From Mactra quadrangularis (Eukaryota; Mollusca; Bivalvia; Venerida; Mactridae): 64,000 nt of DNA. Of the stretch, positions 36,772-49,869 are shown piece by piece (the first letter of the stretch is position 1; each line of letters begins with the position of its first letter). The position numbers and the translations under genes were made by a program. The notes below the pieces were generated by a model. That model saw only the letters and a program-made list of their open reading frames with translations. It had not been told where the DNA came from and searched no databases. The stretch lies in NCBI GenBank assembly GCA_025267735.1, contig CM046303.1:58731403-58795402 (forward strand), written 5' to 3'.

Positions 36772-37062
36772 GACCAACTATCCGAAGAAATTATATGATC
36801 TAGACTATATAAGGATATTAATTATAGAAAAATGGCATTATCTAAAAAAGACATTTTGGGCAAATACATATTATACGTAAGTGTTACAATCCCCCGCCAC
36901 AGATTCGATCGATGCTAATAAATTTTCTGACGAAACCTGATGAAAAAGACAAATGAAATGGTACTGTGGTGGAATATTGCGTGCTTATTTATGGATCGTA
37001 TTAGCACAAAAGCTAGTAGAAATTTGAAGGATCAGCTTCATAGTTCGATCTAGATTATCCAC

Positions 37063-37174
37063 TAGCTGACATTGGTTAATCAAATATTGAGGCACTTGTG
37101 GAAAGTTTATACCCGTGCTATTCTGTTTGAAGACATAATTGTTATAATTAAGACTGTTAGATAAGCCATCAAGT
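37063..37174 (-). CDS. Candidate exon 1 of unknown array gene, unit 1
   Basis: A 112-bp minus-strand block has a good acceptor (CTTTCTCAATGTACAG) and a weak donor (GTGGAT). The peptide contains LDGLSNSLNYNNYVFKQNST and then GINFPQVPQYLINQCQL. Reading on past the donor keeps the frame open to 36985 in this unit, but meets a stop in unit 3. Unknown family; no start codon or signal peptide identified upstream. Confidence 0.27.
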
Positions 37175-37648
37175 CTGTACATTGAGAAAGTTTTAGTACC
37201 TCGTTGAGATGTTTAAATCATAGTGCTAGAGGCATATAATGACGTTGTCGGTTGATTCGAAATGTAGTCATGAAATCGTGGTAGAACAGTTTATACATTT
37301 ATACGCTATAACGCCAGTGTAGTTTTCTAAAATCATGCTATCGAATTTTATGTGAACATTGTTGTCAATACAAAATGCTCACCGAATGATGTTTGTTAAG
37401 TATATTTTATGATTAACAAACATTTGATAAATATGCTTTCTGGTCAGATTTGGTTGTATTTTATGTCTATTGCCTCTTTTAGCAACTTGTTTGCGGTCAT
37501 AACATGGCGGAATGTACCTAAGTATCCCTTGATAGAGAGAACAAGAGGTAAAGGTCGTCGTTTAAATGTTGCTTAATTATGGCAAAATTGTGTCTAGATC
37601 AGTGCTTTTAAAACAATCGCATTTCTAAGTTACAGTAAGTAATAAGTC

Positions 37649-38022
37649 AGTTATAACGATTGGGGCGCGTTAGATTGGTTGAACGGAACTGTTGCAAACA
37701 TGTCATTAAAACGAATACTTCGGGACATGAATTTGTGAACCAAGCATGACGTCAAGGAGCTTGATTGCTAGGATGTTCTGCAGCTAAGGGGGTGATTGTG
37801 TCCTTCAATTTAAGCATTTTTTATATGCAAAACACATATCACAGTTCTAAATGACCGTACAGACTTATAGACTCTAGATTCTAGCTGCATGGAAGAATTG
37901 CAATGTTTTTGTTAAATACAGCGAATCTAAAAACCCACAATATATCGTGGTACGTATCGCGATACGGTGCTAGCGTATTGCAATATATCGCGATACGCTT
38001 CTGTTGTATCGTGACAGCCCTA
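37649..38022 (-). mobile_element. Partial hAT MITE at the unit 1 / unit 2 junction
   Basis: Minus-orientation copy of the left half of the element at 8151-8887. It shares GAATACTTCGGGACA, AGGATGTTCTGCAGCT, TTTGCAAAACA-like and CACAGTTCTAAATGACC blocks and the terminal CAATATATCGCGATACGCTT, and ends in TATCGTGACAGCCCTA (38022). The other end is lost. Its intact terminus touches GTAAATAG (38023-38030), the first bases of the repeated unit. Confidence 0.85.
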
Positions 38023-41000
38023 GTAAATAGCATGGTATTAATCTGATGAGTATAAATTACTTCTCTCGCTTACTTTACCATTCAAATTAAGCTGTACTGT
38101 ACCAATCTCCCAACTTTGCCGGATAAACTAAGTACAGATCGACACTAACCTAACAGTATCTAAATCTCGTCGTTGCATTATCTAAAACATACATTATACG
38201 TGACAGAAAGACATTAGCTTGCATTATATATAACAAACAAATAGCAAGGTTATGCTGCTATTTATACGTAAAATATCACCAGCTTTTGTTTTGTTCTTGT
38301 GATTCTTAGCTTTGCTTTTTACTGGATATAAAAATGTCGTTGAAATGGCGGCATTGACAGAGTAACAATCTCTCGGATGCTGATTGTAGTGATACCAACT
38401 GGAACCAGAAATAGTTTCACATGCATTAATGCGGTAATAAATGCTTAAAGCCTATTGTGTCTTGCAGACGTTTAATCAGAATAATCTGTCTGTACTGTTA
38501 TGTCATTTGCGGTTTCTTAATTCCAATTGCAATATGTTAATCTAAAACTTCGTACTTTAAGTAAAAACCACCTAGTGCCTTTTCATGTTACTTGCCCAAT
38601 TCTAGTCAAATTAAGTAAATAAATTCGTAGGAAACTAGAAATTATCTGCGTCTACACAGAACATTATGTCCTCGCGTCCTGAAGGTTTTCTTAATTTTGC
38701 CTTTAAACAATTTTATAAATAATCATATCTACTACGCGTCGAACGCCAGCGAAGATATTTAAGCCTTATAAATAAGTCTGAATTTAATTGAGATCGTAGG
38801 AGTTGCAACATACCTTATCTGATTTGCAGCTCTAAACTTAAAGTTTAGTACAATCATTAATTTAGACAAAATAATGAATGACAATGAATGGTAAATGAGG
38901 TTTAAATCTCCTACAAAATCTTGGTTTTGAGAAGAACTGATAATATGATAGGCAATTTCTTACTTATGCATTTTTGTTACATACATTTAATTTTTCCGAA
39001 ACTTTATTTACTTTATCTTTATAGGTGAACAGTTGGGATTTTTCAATGAACACAGAGTAATATAATGAACTATTTAAACTCAAATTGTCATATTTACCAT
39101 ATCTCAGAATTTCAATACTAGAAGGTAATTACAGAGATAATTGCATTCTTAAGCTGTGCAAAAATCTCTTTTTGATCACTATTCACGAAAACAATAATAA
39201 AACAAAATGTGGGACTTCGTACTTTAATAAAGATAGTAATTTCGTAAAATATAAGTCAACATCTTGAGATTCTTTTCATCATCAAAACACTATCATATAA
39301 ACAATAACATGTTTACGACTAATACTTCGGTAGGAAGTCAGTGCAAATAATTTAAAAATAGTAACCGCCTATGAAATTATTATTCTTTCTCCATTCATTT
39401 CAACAGAAAACAGTTGATCGACTATCAACAAATATTGTGACAGAAAGTTCCGTTCTGAAGTAGAAGTACGGAAAGATGATAGTGTTTCTAATTTGATTAA
39501 AAAGTCCTAACATTTGTGAAAAGAAAAAAGCCTATGATAGGAAATCAGAACATGCACTTGCTACTTGTTTATTACTTCAAACTTTGACATTTACATTCTT
39601 TGTTGTCAATGCTGAGTTATAGCTAGTTAACTTGTTTTGAATAAATAACGAGGGCACATTCACTACATTCTAGTCATGAAAGTCTGTCTGAAACCCCATT
39701 TGTTCAGACCTCATGGTACATACATTTATTCAACAGGGTTTTAAGGTAAAGCACTTAATTTTAAGGTCAAATTCACTGGTTTCAATTCTTCAATTTTCAA
39801 AAAATATAGATAATTTTGAAATATTATCCAAACTTTCGCAAACTTTGGTTGTCACATAACGGCATAATACGAATTTTAATTCGTAGTCATATATGCACCA
39901 GCATAAAAGTATGCCTGTGTTATCGTTCGTGACAGGAATCGGTATGACGTCATCGTATTCCTACATCTTGATAGCGTCTATTAGAAATAAAGGCTTATTC
40001 AAGAATAGCTATTGAACAGTTATTTTTATTTTTTATGAATGTATTTTTCTCTGCTTCCATTATATCAATTAAGGCTAAACTAATTTTTGATTATATAAAG
40101 AATGGTTCCCGGGTAAAATGTTTTGAACTTACTAAAGCACAAAATTATTATGTGTAATACTGTTTTTAGAATGCGTACAGGTCAATGTACGGTTAGTGAA
40201 GTCATTCACTTGTTTACTTCTACAAGATATCTGCACTCTTTGTTGTAAATGCTGCGATACAACTTGCTAATTTAGAAAGGTCATTAGATTTAACACAGAA
40301 ACGTGTATACAGTTCAATGGTTCTCTAACATATTTTACTCTATATTTAATTATTTCTTACTAAAATATCTTAAAACAAACGATTGTCGAGCATTTCTCGT
40401 ATACATATCAATTTTTAACAAGCGTTACTCTGACAAGTGCTTCTATGTATCGTCATATGTTTACATTAAATTGAAATACGTCAGAAGTCAATACTGACTA
40501 CATTGATGAAGGGCACACAAACGAAACGTAACGTATTGATGATATCTAATGGATTGATAAGTAAGCTTTTAAAAGGTTTCATTACTTACAATGTATACTT
40601 ATAGGATAAAGTAATAGTAAATTCCATTTGGACTAAATTGTGTTTACGTTTCTACTAATGTCACAATCCTTGACATTTGTTATATGCGACCACAAAGAGA
40701 TAATTAATTTACATGTAGTGCTAACTTGAAGTCAGCTGATAGCAACTTTCTCGATATGGACGTTTTAAAGAAAGGCAAATATGTATCCTTAGAAATTCTG
40801 TATAGAGCGCGTGACATGTGGTAATATAATTTATAGAACGTTTGCATGTTTTATATTTACTGCTTACTATACGGGTATCACTGCTACACTATGGAGCTTT
40901 GAGAACGTGGTTTTATGTCCTCGAAATTTATCATTTTTATATCAATGTGTAGTGTCATGTAAAGAATATGTTTTTCAGTTTATTTCTGCTATATGAATTT

Positions 41001-42861
41001 GTTGGGTTTTTTTTACAATATTTGTAACAACGTCGGTTTCTGTCTTCTTTTATAACATTAAAGTAAATGAATGTATTACTCATGATATTTTTTTCTATAA
41101 GTTAAACCAAACATAAACACTGTATTTCAGCAAATTTGTTTCGTATAGAAGCAAATCAAACCACTGACTATTTATGAACAGCAAAAGCAAACTTAACAAC
41201 AATACAACTTTTAAGATTGTTTTATTAAAATTGAGGAAACAAACATGTTACTATATATTTACAGTTGTAAATGAGAATAAATAGCAACACATTGTCGGGC
41301 ATTAGTTTGAAACTATCATCGACTAGTTTTCTTTCTGTACGAATTCTATATAAAATTGCCAGAAAAAATATTTACTCAAATCGTAAATAACTTCTGGTAT
41401 GTCTAAAGGCGCCTGTTTGTAGGACTTATGTAAGTTCAACAGAACATTTAGTTTGATGTATAATAGATGGAATGAATATATAAATGTACTAGGTTCATCA
41501 ATCAAGTCATGATGTATTGATTTCAGTGTTATATATAATGGTTGTATCATCTAATTAAGTTTCGAAAGTATCAATTTATGATGAATTAAACAATGATTTA
41601 CGTTAATGAAAGCGTCTGTAAGAAAATGTGTCTACCGTTTTAATCATCGTTTGAATAAATTATGAGAACACATTTAGTACTTTCTAATCCTAAAAGTCTT
41701 TGTGAAACACCATTTGTTTAGACCTCATGGAACATACATGTATTCTATTAAAAGGGTTTTTTAAAGTAAAAAACACTGAATTACACATACATTTTAACTT
41801 GTTTTCGATAACAAAGAGAACGGGTCTCGAGAAAGTGTTTAGAACATACAAAAACAGGCACAAAATTATCATTATTAATACCGTTTTGAGAACGCGTACA
41901 GGTCAATGAACGTTTGGTAAAGCCATTTAAAGGTTTGAAATTTATTTTTGTAAAAAGTGAAAATTTGTTAATTTGTTTTAGTAACAAACTCAGTACACCA
42001 GCTGTACCATCACAACCTAATATCAGAACAGGGTCATATAGTAAACAACATATTTCTTTTTTTTGTTTTTATATAATGTGTCCTTGTTTTAGGTGACTCG
42101 TTCGGGTATTTTGCGGTTTAGATACATACACTGAATTTGTTGGTTCTCAATATTGGTGGTATGGAACTAGTGTATATGATACAGTCATACTATAAAAAGA
42201 TCTGAACTGAAGTAGTTTATTATTATTATGTAAATATTGTATTTTTGCTCATAATAAAATTGTCATTTCTCAGAAAATCGATATCAATCAGGAGAAGACC
42301 TTGACATAAGTGAAACATGTTGACAATAAACATTTTTGGAGAATTGTAAGCTAGGCAATATACTTGATGAATTCTGCAAGTAAAGAGTTTTATTTTTTTC
42401 AAATCAAATTACTAAAGAACTTAAACAGGGACGCGAAACCATTTTGAAATCCAATCAATAGTTTGCTTTACTAGCAATGAATGCACTAAACTAAATGTAG
42501 CTTCGTTTGTGCGTCTTTTGTTCTGCTAAAGCTTGAATTAAAGTATAGTAAGAAGAACAGTCAACTTGTCAAGTTTCTTTCACCTCACCATAAATGTCAT
42601 TTTACAAACGTTGTTGACATTAGTTTAAATGAGAATTGTCATAGGTTTTGGTATAGGTCGAGATCCCCATACGTAGCAATGTTATTTTATTGACAAAAAC
42701 ATTATTTTCACTAACGTGTATTTATACATCATTAAAGCAAAGATGAGATCGTTTACCTTAGACTAATTGCATATACGCGATTTATTGTTAATTGTAGGTA
42801 TGCGAATCATGACATCGTTTTCTAGCTTGATTGAGACTAGCAGGGTGTTAACATTATCCTA

Positions 42862-42953
42862 ATTTTATTTATTCATTCTGGGTTAAACGTCGTAACATTG
42901 TTTTGGGTATGTTACAACATCAAGCTCACCTAGCTTGCCTGGACCCTTGTCAC
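42862..42953 (-). mobile_element. SINE family B 3' fragment, unit 2
   Basis: Orthologous to 30532-30622; differs by a few substitutions (CGTCGTAACATT, TTGCCTGGACCC). Confidence 0.7.
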
Positions 42954-45024
42954 ATTTTTTTCTAAACAAGCCATCGTAGTTTTTGTCTGCAACGAGCATA
43001 TATATATACCACAAAAAAGTAGTTCTCTTTTTCAAGTTCTGTGTTTGAACTATTTTTTCTGTCACATTGGTGAATATCGAGAAAAAGTAGTTCCATAATT
43101 AAGTTCTGATGTACCATAGATACCAGTCAATATTTTCAGAATAAATATGATGTTTATTTGCTAGAGAGCTGACTACTATGGGTTCAGTTATATCTAATGA
43201 AATAAACACTATTCAGTGTCTGCACTTCTTTGTTTTCAACAATATTTCAAAACTGTCATACGAAAAGCAGGATTGGTATTAACGTGTCTTTAAACAAACA
43301 GTCTTAAATAAACGAATCAATTTGGATAAGGGTTAGTTAAAATAATAACGTCAAGGATGACAGCAACGTTACTATTAAACACCTCTATGAAGATAATAAA
43401 GGTTAATAGTATAGCTTTCCTTACTACTCTGTGTATAATTCGCTTTATACTATTAAGATAATAATTTATAAATAGTTTGATTGAAAATGGCATGATTTGA
43501 GACAGATGATTTTTTATCACAAAATAGATTTAAAGGTAGGCATTGTCTGTGTATTAACTGTTATATGTAGATGAAATTGCAGTACAAATCCAATCGTATA
43601 TTAAAACATACATTCTTCCAGACGCTGCAGGACATTTCACCACATCTATCATCTATGCAGATTAAATGCATATCATATAGATACAAAATGGTAATAAAGA
43701 ATCTGCTTACTGAGCATGTATTGTATTTTTTTCTACTGGGTATATTCAACAAATTCAGAATCATCAAGTTGTAAAATATAACTATATTTCCATTCTGGGC
43801 ATAATTAAATTTGGTTATCTTCTAACTTAATGTTATGCATTTCAAAATCAAATCAAGACGGTCATACAATAGCAAAAAGGACAATAAAATATGCATTTCA
43901 GACGTTTTATGATATGTTCTAGAGGGAAATTATTTGTTACGCTTCCAGATGGGTTTAACAACTCGTATTGAACGTACATTTAAAGTTTCTAGTAAAAGCA
44001 CACAGTAAAAATGCACACGTATGGTATAAAGTAATGGAATTTAAGATATCATTCCGTTTAGTTAGTGTACTTCAAATAATGCCTGACAGAAATGCATACT
44101 GTTGCAGGATTTTGAAGCGTTTAATGCTAACCGCAAAAATGTCAGCTTTAAAAAGGAGGACCAAATACACTCTTCTCACATATAAGAACTTCTAAATTCT
44201 AATGTTTAATCGCAAACTTATAAACATCAGTTTGATCGATATTTAGATGATTTGATCGATGGTTTTATAAATGTTGCAACCGCATACCGTTAAAATACTG
44301 AATACACTTAATAAAGCTTGCGTAATTGGATAGACAATTCGTTAAATTTTATTTAATTAAAAGGTTTTGTGGTTTGATCATGTACCATCTTAGTAGCAGG
44401 ATTGGCAATTTTGCATAATTCTGAAATATATTTCTAGTTATACTCAGACACAATGTACATACCATAAAACATTAACTAAATTATGAAAAAGACTTCGCGG
44501 GAAATAGAAATTTTTAAATTGAATTACGTGTGTTGCATTTAACTGCCACAGGAATATTCGACTTCAATACAATTTAAATCTTACGTCTGGACTATATATA
44601 AAGGACCAATTAAAATCTATTTTCACTGGGATTTCTGTGCGATGGAAACGAAATTGTATTCGACGCGAAAAGAAGTTCTTAAGTAGGCTGAATGTCTGAA
44701 TATTTTATCACAATGGCTTAACCTGCATAAAAATACATGTATTAAAATACAAAATAGCAAATGTGTTTGGTTGAAATGCATGTTTCTTTGAACAATATGA
44801 AGTGCACATATAACTCAGATTCTATAATGTTACATAAAAGAGTAAGATGATAATAAGTCCCCCTAGAATTTGGAAAATGTACATGTCCAGTAGTGTATTT
44901 CTTGCTTGTAAGCTATTTTTAAGTAGTATGAAGCAATTTTTCTTGGTGCTTAACATAGATTTAATGGTTATGTAGTTTTTATTATCGATATGTTGCATTT
45001 TTTCTGCAAAATGTGTATAATGTG

Positions 45025-45121
45025 GTTGTGGTTCGAGGTTCGGAACCCCCTAGAAAAATTCGGACCCCCCCCTAGAAAAGTTCGGACCCCCCCCGAAAAA
45101 AATTCTGGATCCGCCCCTGAT
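45025..45121. repeat. C-rich minisatellite, unit 2
   Basis: Orthologous to 32698-32797; the C-runs are shorter and the last repeat lacks a few bases. Confidence 0.6.
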
Positions 45122-46288
45122 ACTGTTGTAATGTTCGCATCAAATATACAAATATCTTAAATCATTATGAATACATTATAGACAATAACAGTTGTAATAA
45201 CTTCAAGATACATTACCATTGTCATAGTGTTTGTAATGGTGAGACGCATTGTGAGTACGCTTTGTTAGTAGTCAAAGGCATCCATATTAATGAAAGTTAT
45301 CTTTTAATAAATCGTCTGTACATTATTCAACGATATGTAATTCATCGACAAGGACTCTAGTGATAGTATCATATAAAAACATATTTGTTCGTTTTCTCTG
45401 AGTATATGACGATTTAACACTCCGTTGAACGATTAAAATACCCCAAGGCTAACAATATACATTTAGCTTTAAGAATTATTTGTGTTACTGATTTCAAAGG
45501 TATTTAAATGTCGTTCGTATTTAAAATCCAACGCGGAAGATACACATAGAAAGAACATTATTTCCTGGTATGTTGTATTAGATATACGCATTATACATAT
45601 TGTGTTTTAGTAATTGTTCTCTTCTATGTTATTGTCATTCACCTGCCTGTTTCCTTTTTCTGTGACAATTGGTGACAATAATTGGAAAGTATGATGTAAA
45701 AACTACTCTTTTTTATTGTCATTAAGTATCAGACTATTGTATTGTTAGCATCTAATCTACACAATCTATCTTAAACCATTTTGATTACATTATAGACTTC
45801 AGCTGTACATAACTTAAAGATACAATTCATTGTCATGGTGTTTGTATTGGTGAGAAGTTTTGTGATTACGCTTTGTTTGTAGTCGAAGGCATACATATTT
45901 ATAAAGGTTATCTTTTATTAAATCGTTTGTACATTATTCAACGTCATGTTATTCTAAGACAAGAACCCTAGTGATTATATCATATAGAAACACATTTGTT
46001 AGTTTTCTCTACGTATATGAATTTTTAATACTCCATTTGCCGATTAAAATATCTGAAGGCTTACTTCGAATTTAGCTTTTAGAAGCATTAAAGTTACTAC
46101 TTTCAAATGTATTAAAAAGCCATTTGTTCATACAATCTAACGCGGAAGGAACATATATAAAGAAAATTGATTCTTGGTATGTTGTTTTAGAAAGTAGCAT
46201 TAGTAATAATTAACATCCATTTTATTGCCCATTTACGTGCCTGATTCTTTTTATTCTGTACATTGGTGATAATAATTGGAAAGTATAA
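45119..46288 (+). repeat. Internal ~600-bp direct duplication, unit 2
   Basis: Orthologous to the pair in unit 1, with the same block order. The end coordinates are approximate. Confidence 0.65.
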
Positions 46289-47175
46289 CGAGTATATGTT
46301 TCTAAATCAGAAAATACATATATTTTATAGCGTTGATATTAAGGAAATAAAACCTCGTAATAGTTGTTCTCTTTCTGCAATTATTCGACATACAGAACTT
46401 TGTTTTGTTGAAATATTAATCATCATGCTTTGTATTATTATTATACTCATTAATGATTTTCATTACAAAACTACGACTGATATATCTTATCGTTATATCA
46501 TCATCTATTTTAAGGACAAATTGGTGTAGTTATGTCGTGCGTATGTTATGGTTTTGTAAGTCGATAAGATGTATGATATGAAAAACAATCTTATTGTATG
46601 TAAATATTAATGATAATGTAATATGTCTGAATGTAAACATATTGTAATCTTTTATCGCTGGTAACAAATTACAGGATTCATATCTCATAATGTGGCAATT
46701 ATTGTACTACATTGCATGATTACTTTAGTTAAGAAAAAAAAGAATAACAAGTATACCCATTTGAAGCAATGCTGTATGAAATCCAGACAGTTAAATAGGA
46801 ATTAGATCTGTTAAGCATTCGTACAGTAATAAATACATCATATTTTACAAGCTTACAGCCTTTAAATATACTCGACATTTCGCGTAGAATTCTATGTAAA
46901 CATTTCTCTGTAAAAGTGTTTTGCTAAGTTAAAGAAATGAATATTAACTTTCTGACCAATATTTCGCTTGTGAAATTATAGTTTAGTTAACCTAATTGTT
47001 TCAGGAATTTGATGCAGATTCTCGTTTTTCACTTGAGTTTTATACAAGAAGCGGAACGCATTTCGCTTTTCACAAATTTAATATTGAATAAGAATGTTTA
47101 TTGAGAGCGGTTCACATGAATCAAATATCGAGTATTATTTGATTGAAAAACAAGAAATGCATTCACGTTAGATGA

Positions 47176-47262
47176 TTAAACAATTTCATTTGTTTGTTCG
47201 ACCAAATTGAGAAAAGGGCTATCAACTTTTTCTTTCAAAGGTTTGTCAATGACTGGCGAGAT
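47176..47262 (-). CDS. Candidate terminal exon (exon 3), unit 2
   Basis: 87 bp with acceptor TTTTCAATACAG, beginning ISPVIDKPLKEKVDSPFLNL and ending in TAA. The upstream exons of this copy are broken, so it would belong to a pseudogene copy. Confidence 0.22.
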   Translation of the reverse strand: MSPVIDKPLKEKVDSPFLNLVEQTNEIV

Positions 47263-47982
47263 CTGTATTGAAAACAAACAATCATGTTTTAAGTGCAATG
47301 TGAAGGCACAGTTAATTTTGGCCTTGTTGAAATCATCACTTTCACACTTTGTACTGCCATAATTGTATCTTGGGGATTGTTTCATGCACGAATATAATGC
47401 ATGAAAACGTCGATATCTATTAGTGTTTAATCAAAAAGCTTAATGTGGTTATGTGTATTAAAGAATTAAATACATGTTTTGCAATATTTATTTGTGTGAT
47501 TATATAATTCTTAAATGAATATCTGAAGGCAGACTAGCGAAAATAGAATAATGTCAGACAATACATATATATCGCGGGATCTGTGGTAATGCATGTGATA
47601 TTAATTCATTTTTCCTGCCACCAATGTAAAGGACCACAATGGAAAAAAGACCAAATTTGTTTGTGTGATTATTTGTATTGGGAAGCATGTTATGGTATAA
47701 AATTAAATTATATATTTTAAATAATCTGTTTTAATTTGATGCCAAAGCATTTTGAACTGCATTTTATTGTCATATCTGTTTTATTGTGTCATTTGTATCA
47801 TTATATCTTACTTAATGACAAAATAAATATATATATTTACCTAATCTAGCTACATGAATATATCATACTTATAATACGTAAGGATATCTTTTAAACATAA
47901 TTTTAACTCTTGGAATGATAGTGTGTCGCTTATTAAGCTTTACTTTGATAATTATAATATTCGTTTAATGACCTTGGCTTAC

Positions 47983-48180
47983 TAGCACTTGATGATATCT
48001 AATAAAGAATTATAAAAATCAATATCACACCGATATTACATTGAATACAACCATTATCATTATTATTACTTTTGATATAACTCGAAAATCCATTAGTCTC
48101 GGTATTGAGACAGTTTGCGTATCTCATCGAGTTGTTTAAATCATAACATTGCGTGAAAATTGATAGGGATGATGATCAAA
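47983..48180 (-). pseudogene. Candidate exon 2, unit 2, with premature stop
   Basis: Same 198-bp block as in unit 1, but the second codon reads TGA instead of CGA/CAA. The rest still reads QCYDLNNSMRYANCLNTETN and so on. A nonsense change in one copy suggests decay. Confidence 0.25.
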
Positions 48181-48709
48181 CTAAATTATGACATGAAATA
48201 AAGCGGCAAGTAATCATAATACATGAAAAGCTGATGCCATAAAAGTAACACGCAAGCTTGGTTAAATCAGAATTATCTGTTAGAAAACATCTAGCATCGA
48301 CGCATGAAAATTAGCATGATTTAAATATGAATAATTTATTTTGTATATAAATCTAATGCACTCTATATATTTACTTGAGGCATCTAACGATTAGAATTTA
48401 TCAGGTTGTCAAATGTTAGTGTCATGACATGTTGTTGGATATACCCTTTATTATTGACTTACGCCATGCATAATATTATTGATTAAATTAAGTATCATCA
48501 GAGTATTCATTTATACTGTCTATGCCTCTTCAAAATACAGTCATTTAGTGAGTGTATTGCCTCAACGAACAGATAGAAACTCTTTGATAGAAACAAAAAA
48601 ATGCGTTTGAACTTATAGCGTAATAACCAACTATCCGAAGAAATTATATGATCTAAACTGTATAAGGATAGTAATTATAGAAAAACTGCATTATCTAAAA
48701 AAGTAACCA

Positions 48710-49094
48710 TATTTCTTTCATGCTTTACGGTGAAACGTCACGTTATTCGATGAAAATAAACGATGAAAATATAAATTTTATATTTTCATCGCAGTGAAAA
48801 TATAACCTTATATCTTTATCGTTCATGACGTCATATTAGATGATAAATGACGTCATCTTGGAGTAAAAATGACGTCACGTTATAATTTGTGTAAAATACA
48901 TCAAATAAAACGCAAAACTAAGCATGAAAGAAACAGAATATTCGTCAACTTTGGTGTAAGATGATTTTTATGTCAACTCGTGAACTCAGAAAGTGACATT
49001 TTCACTCGTGGCTATGCCACTCGTGAAAATATGTTTTCTGAGCTCACTCGGTGAAATAAAAATCGATCTTACACCAAAGTTGACGAATATCCTC
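48710..49094. mobile_element. Fold-back insertion private to unit 2
   Basis: Units 1 and 3 read straight through here; unit 2 has about 385 extra bases. The right half is a long hairpin with perfect 25-bp arms (48938-48962 and 49066-49090, starting ATATTCGTCAACTTTGGTGT) that continue imperfectly almost to the centre. The left half has 14-bp arms TTTCTTTCATGCTT (48712-48725) and AAGCATGAAAGAAA (48920-48933) and a central near-perfect 31-bp palindrome (48761-48791). No coding capacity. Confidence 0.8.
48826..48877. promoter_or_regulatory. Cluster of three perfect CRE palindromes
   Basis: TGACGTCA occurs at 48826-48833, 48848-48855 and 48870-48877, start to start exactly 22 bp apart. This is the consensus site of CREB/ATF bZIP proteins. 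The 22-bp spacing (about two helical turns) places the sites on the same face of the DNA. They sit inside the unit-2-specific insertion. Any regulatory role is inference. Confidence 0.55.
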
Positions 49095-49308
49095 TATGTC
49101 ATTTTGGGCAAATACATATTATACGTAAGAGTTACAATCCTCCGCCACAGATTCGACCGATGCTAATAAATTTTCTGATAAAACCTGTTGAAAAAGACAA
49201 ATGAAGTGAAACTTTGGTGGAATATTGCGTGCTTATTTATGGCTCGTATAAGCCAAAGCTAGTGGAAATTTGACGGGTCAGTTTCATAGTTTGATCTAGA
49301 TTATCCAC

Positions 49309-49419
49309 CAGCTGACATTGGTTAATTAAACATTGAGGAACTTGTGGAAAGTTTATACCCGTGCTATTCAGTTTGATGACATAATTGTTAGAATTAAGTC
49401 TGTTAATATGCCATCAAGT
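49309..49419 (-). pseudogene. Candidate exon 1, unit 2, frameshifted
   Basis: 111 bp instead of 112: one base is missing after the GATGGCATAT string, which breaks the frame. The rest still encodes STGINFPQVPQCLINQCQL. Confidence 0.27.
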
Positions 49420-49869
49420 CTGTATATTAAGAAACTTTTAGTATCTCGTTGAGATGTTTAAATCATAATGCTAGAGGCATATAATGACGTTGTCGGTTGA
49501 TTCGAAATGTAGTCATGAATTCGTTTAGATTATACATTTATTTATACGCTATAACGCCAGTGTAGTTTTCTAAATTCATACTATCGAATTTCATGTGAAC
49601 ATTGTTGTTAATACAGAATGCTCACCTAATGCCTTTTTGTTAAGTATATTCTATGATTAACAAACATTTGATAAATATGCTTTCTAGTCAGATTTGGTTG
49701 TGTTTTTATGTCTAGTTTACCTTTTAGCGGTCATACATGGCGGAGAGTAACTAAGTATCCCTTGATAGAGAGAACAAAAGGTAAAGGTCGTCGTTTACCT
49801 GTTGCTTAATTATCGCAAAATTGTGTCTTGATCAGTGCTTTTAAACAATCGCATTTTTAAGTTACAATA

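Larger units (their letters stand above)
25716..38022 (+). repeat. Large tandem array, unit 1 (12.3 kb)
   Basis: Homology with unit 2 starts abruptly at GTAAATAGCATGG (25716 against 38023, period 12,307). The unit ends with a partial hAT MITE (37649-38022) instead of the ~560-bp segment that closes units 2 and 3. Outside the separately listed features the unit is AT-rich and holds nothing I can name. The first 2,019 bp (25716-27734) exist only in units 1 and 2. A perfect CRE palindrome TGACGTCA lies at 27626-27633. Identity to unit 2 is roughly 94% by eye, with small indels. Confidence 0.93.

Noticed and set aside
42883..43065. Minus-strand 60-codon frame containing DKNYDGLF and GPGKLGELDVV, also found in unit 3
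   Set aside because: Half of it is the SINE family B fragment; the conservation only reflects the recent duplication.
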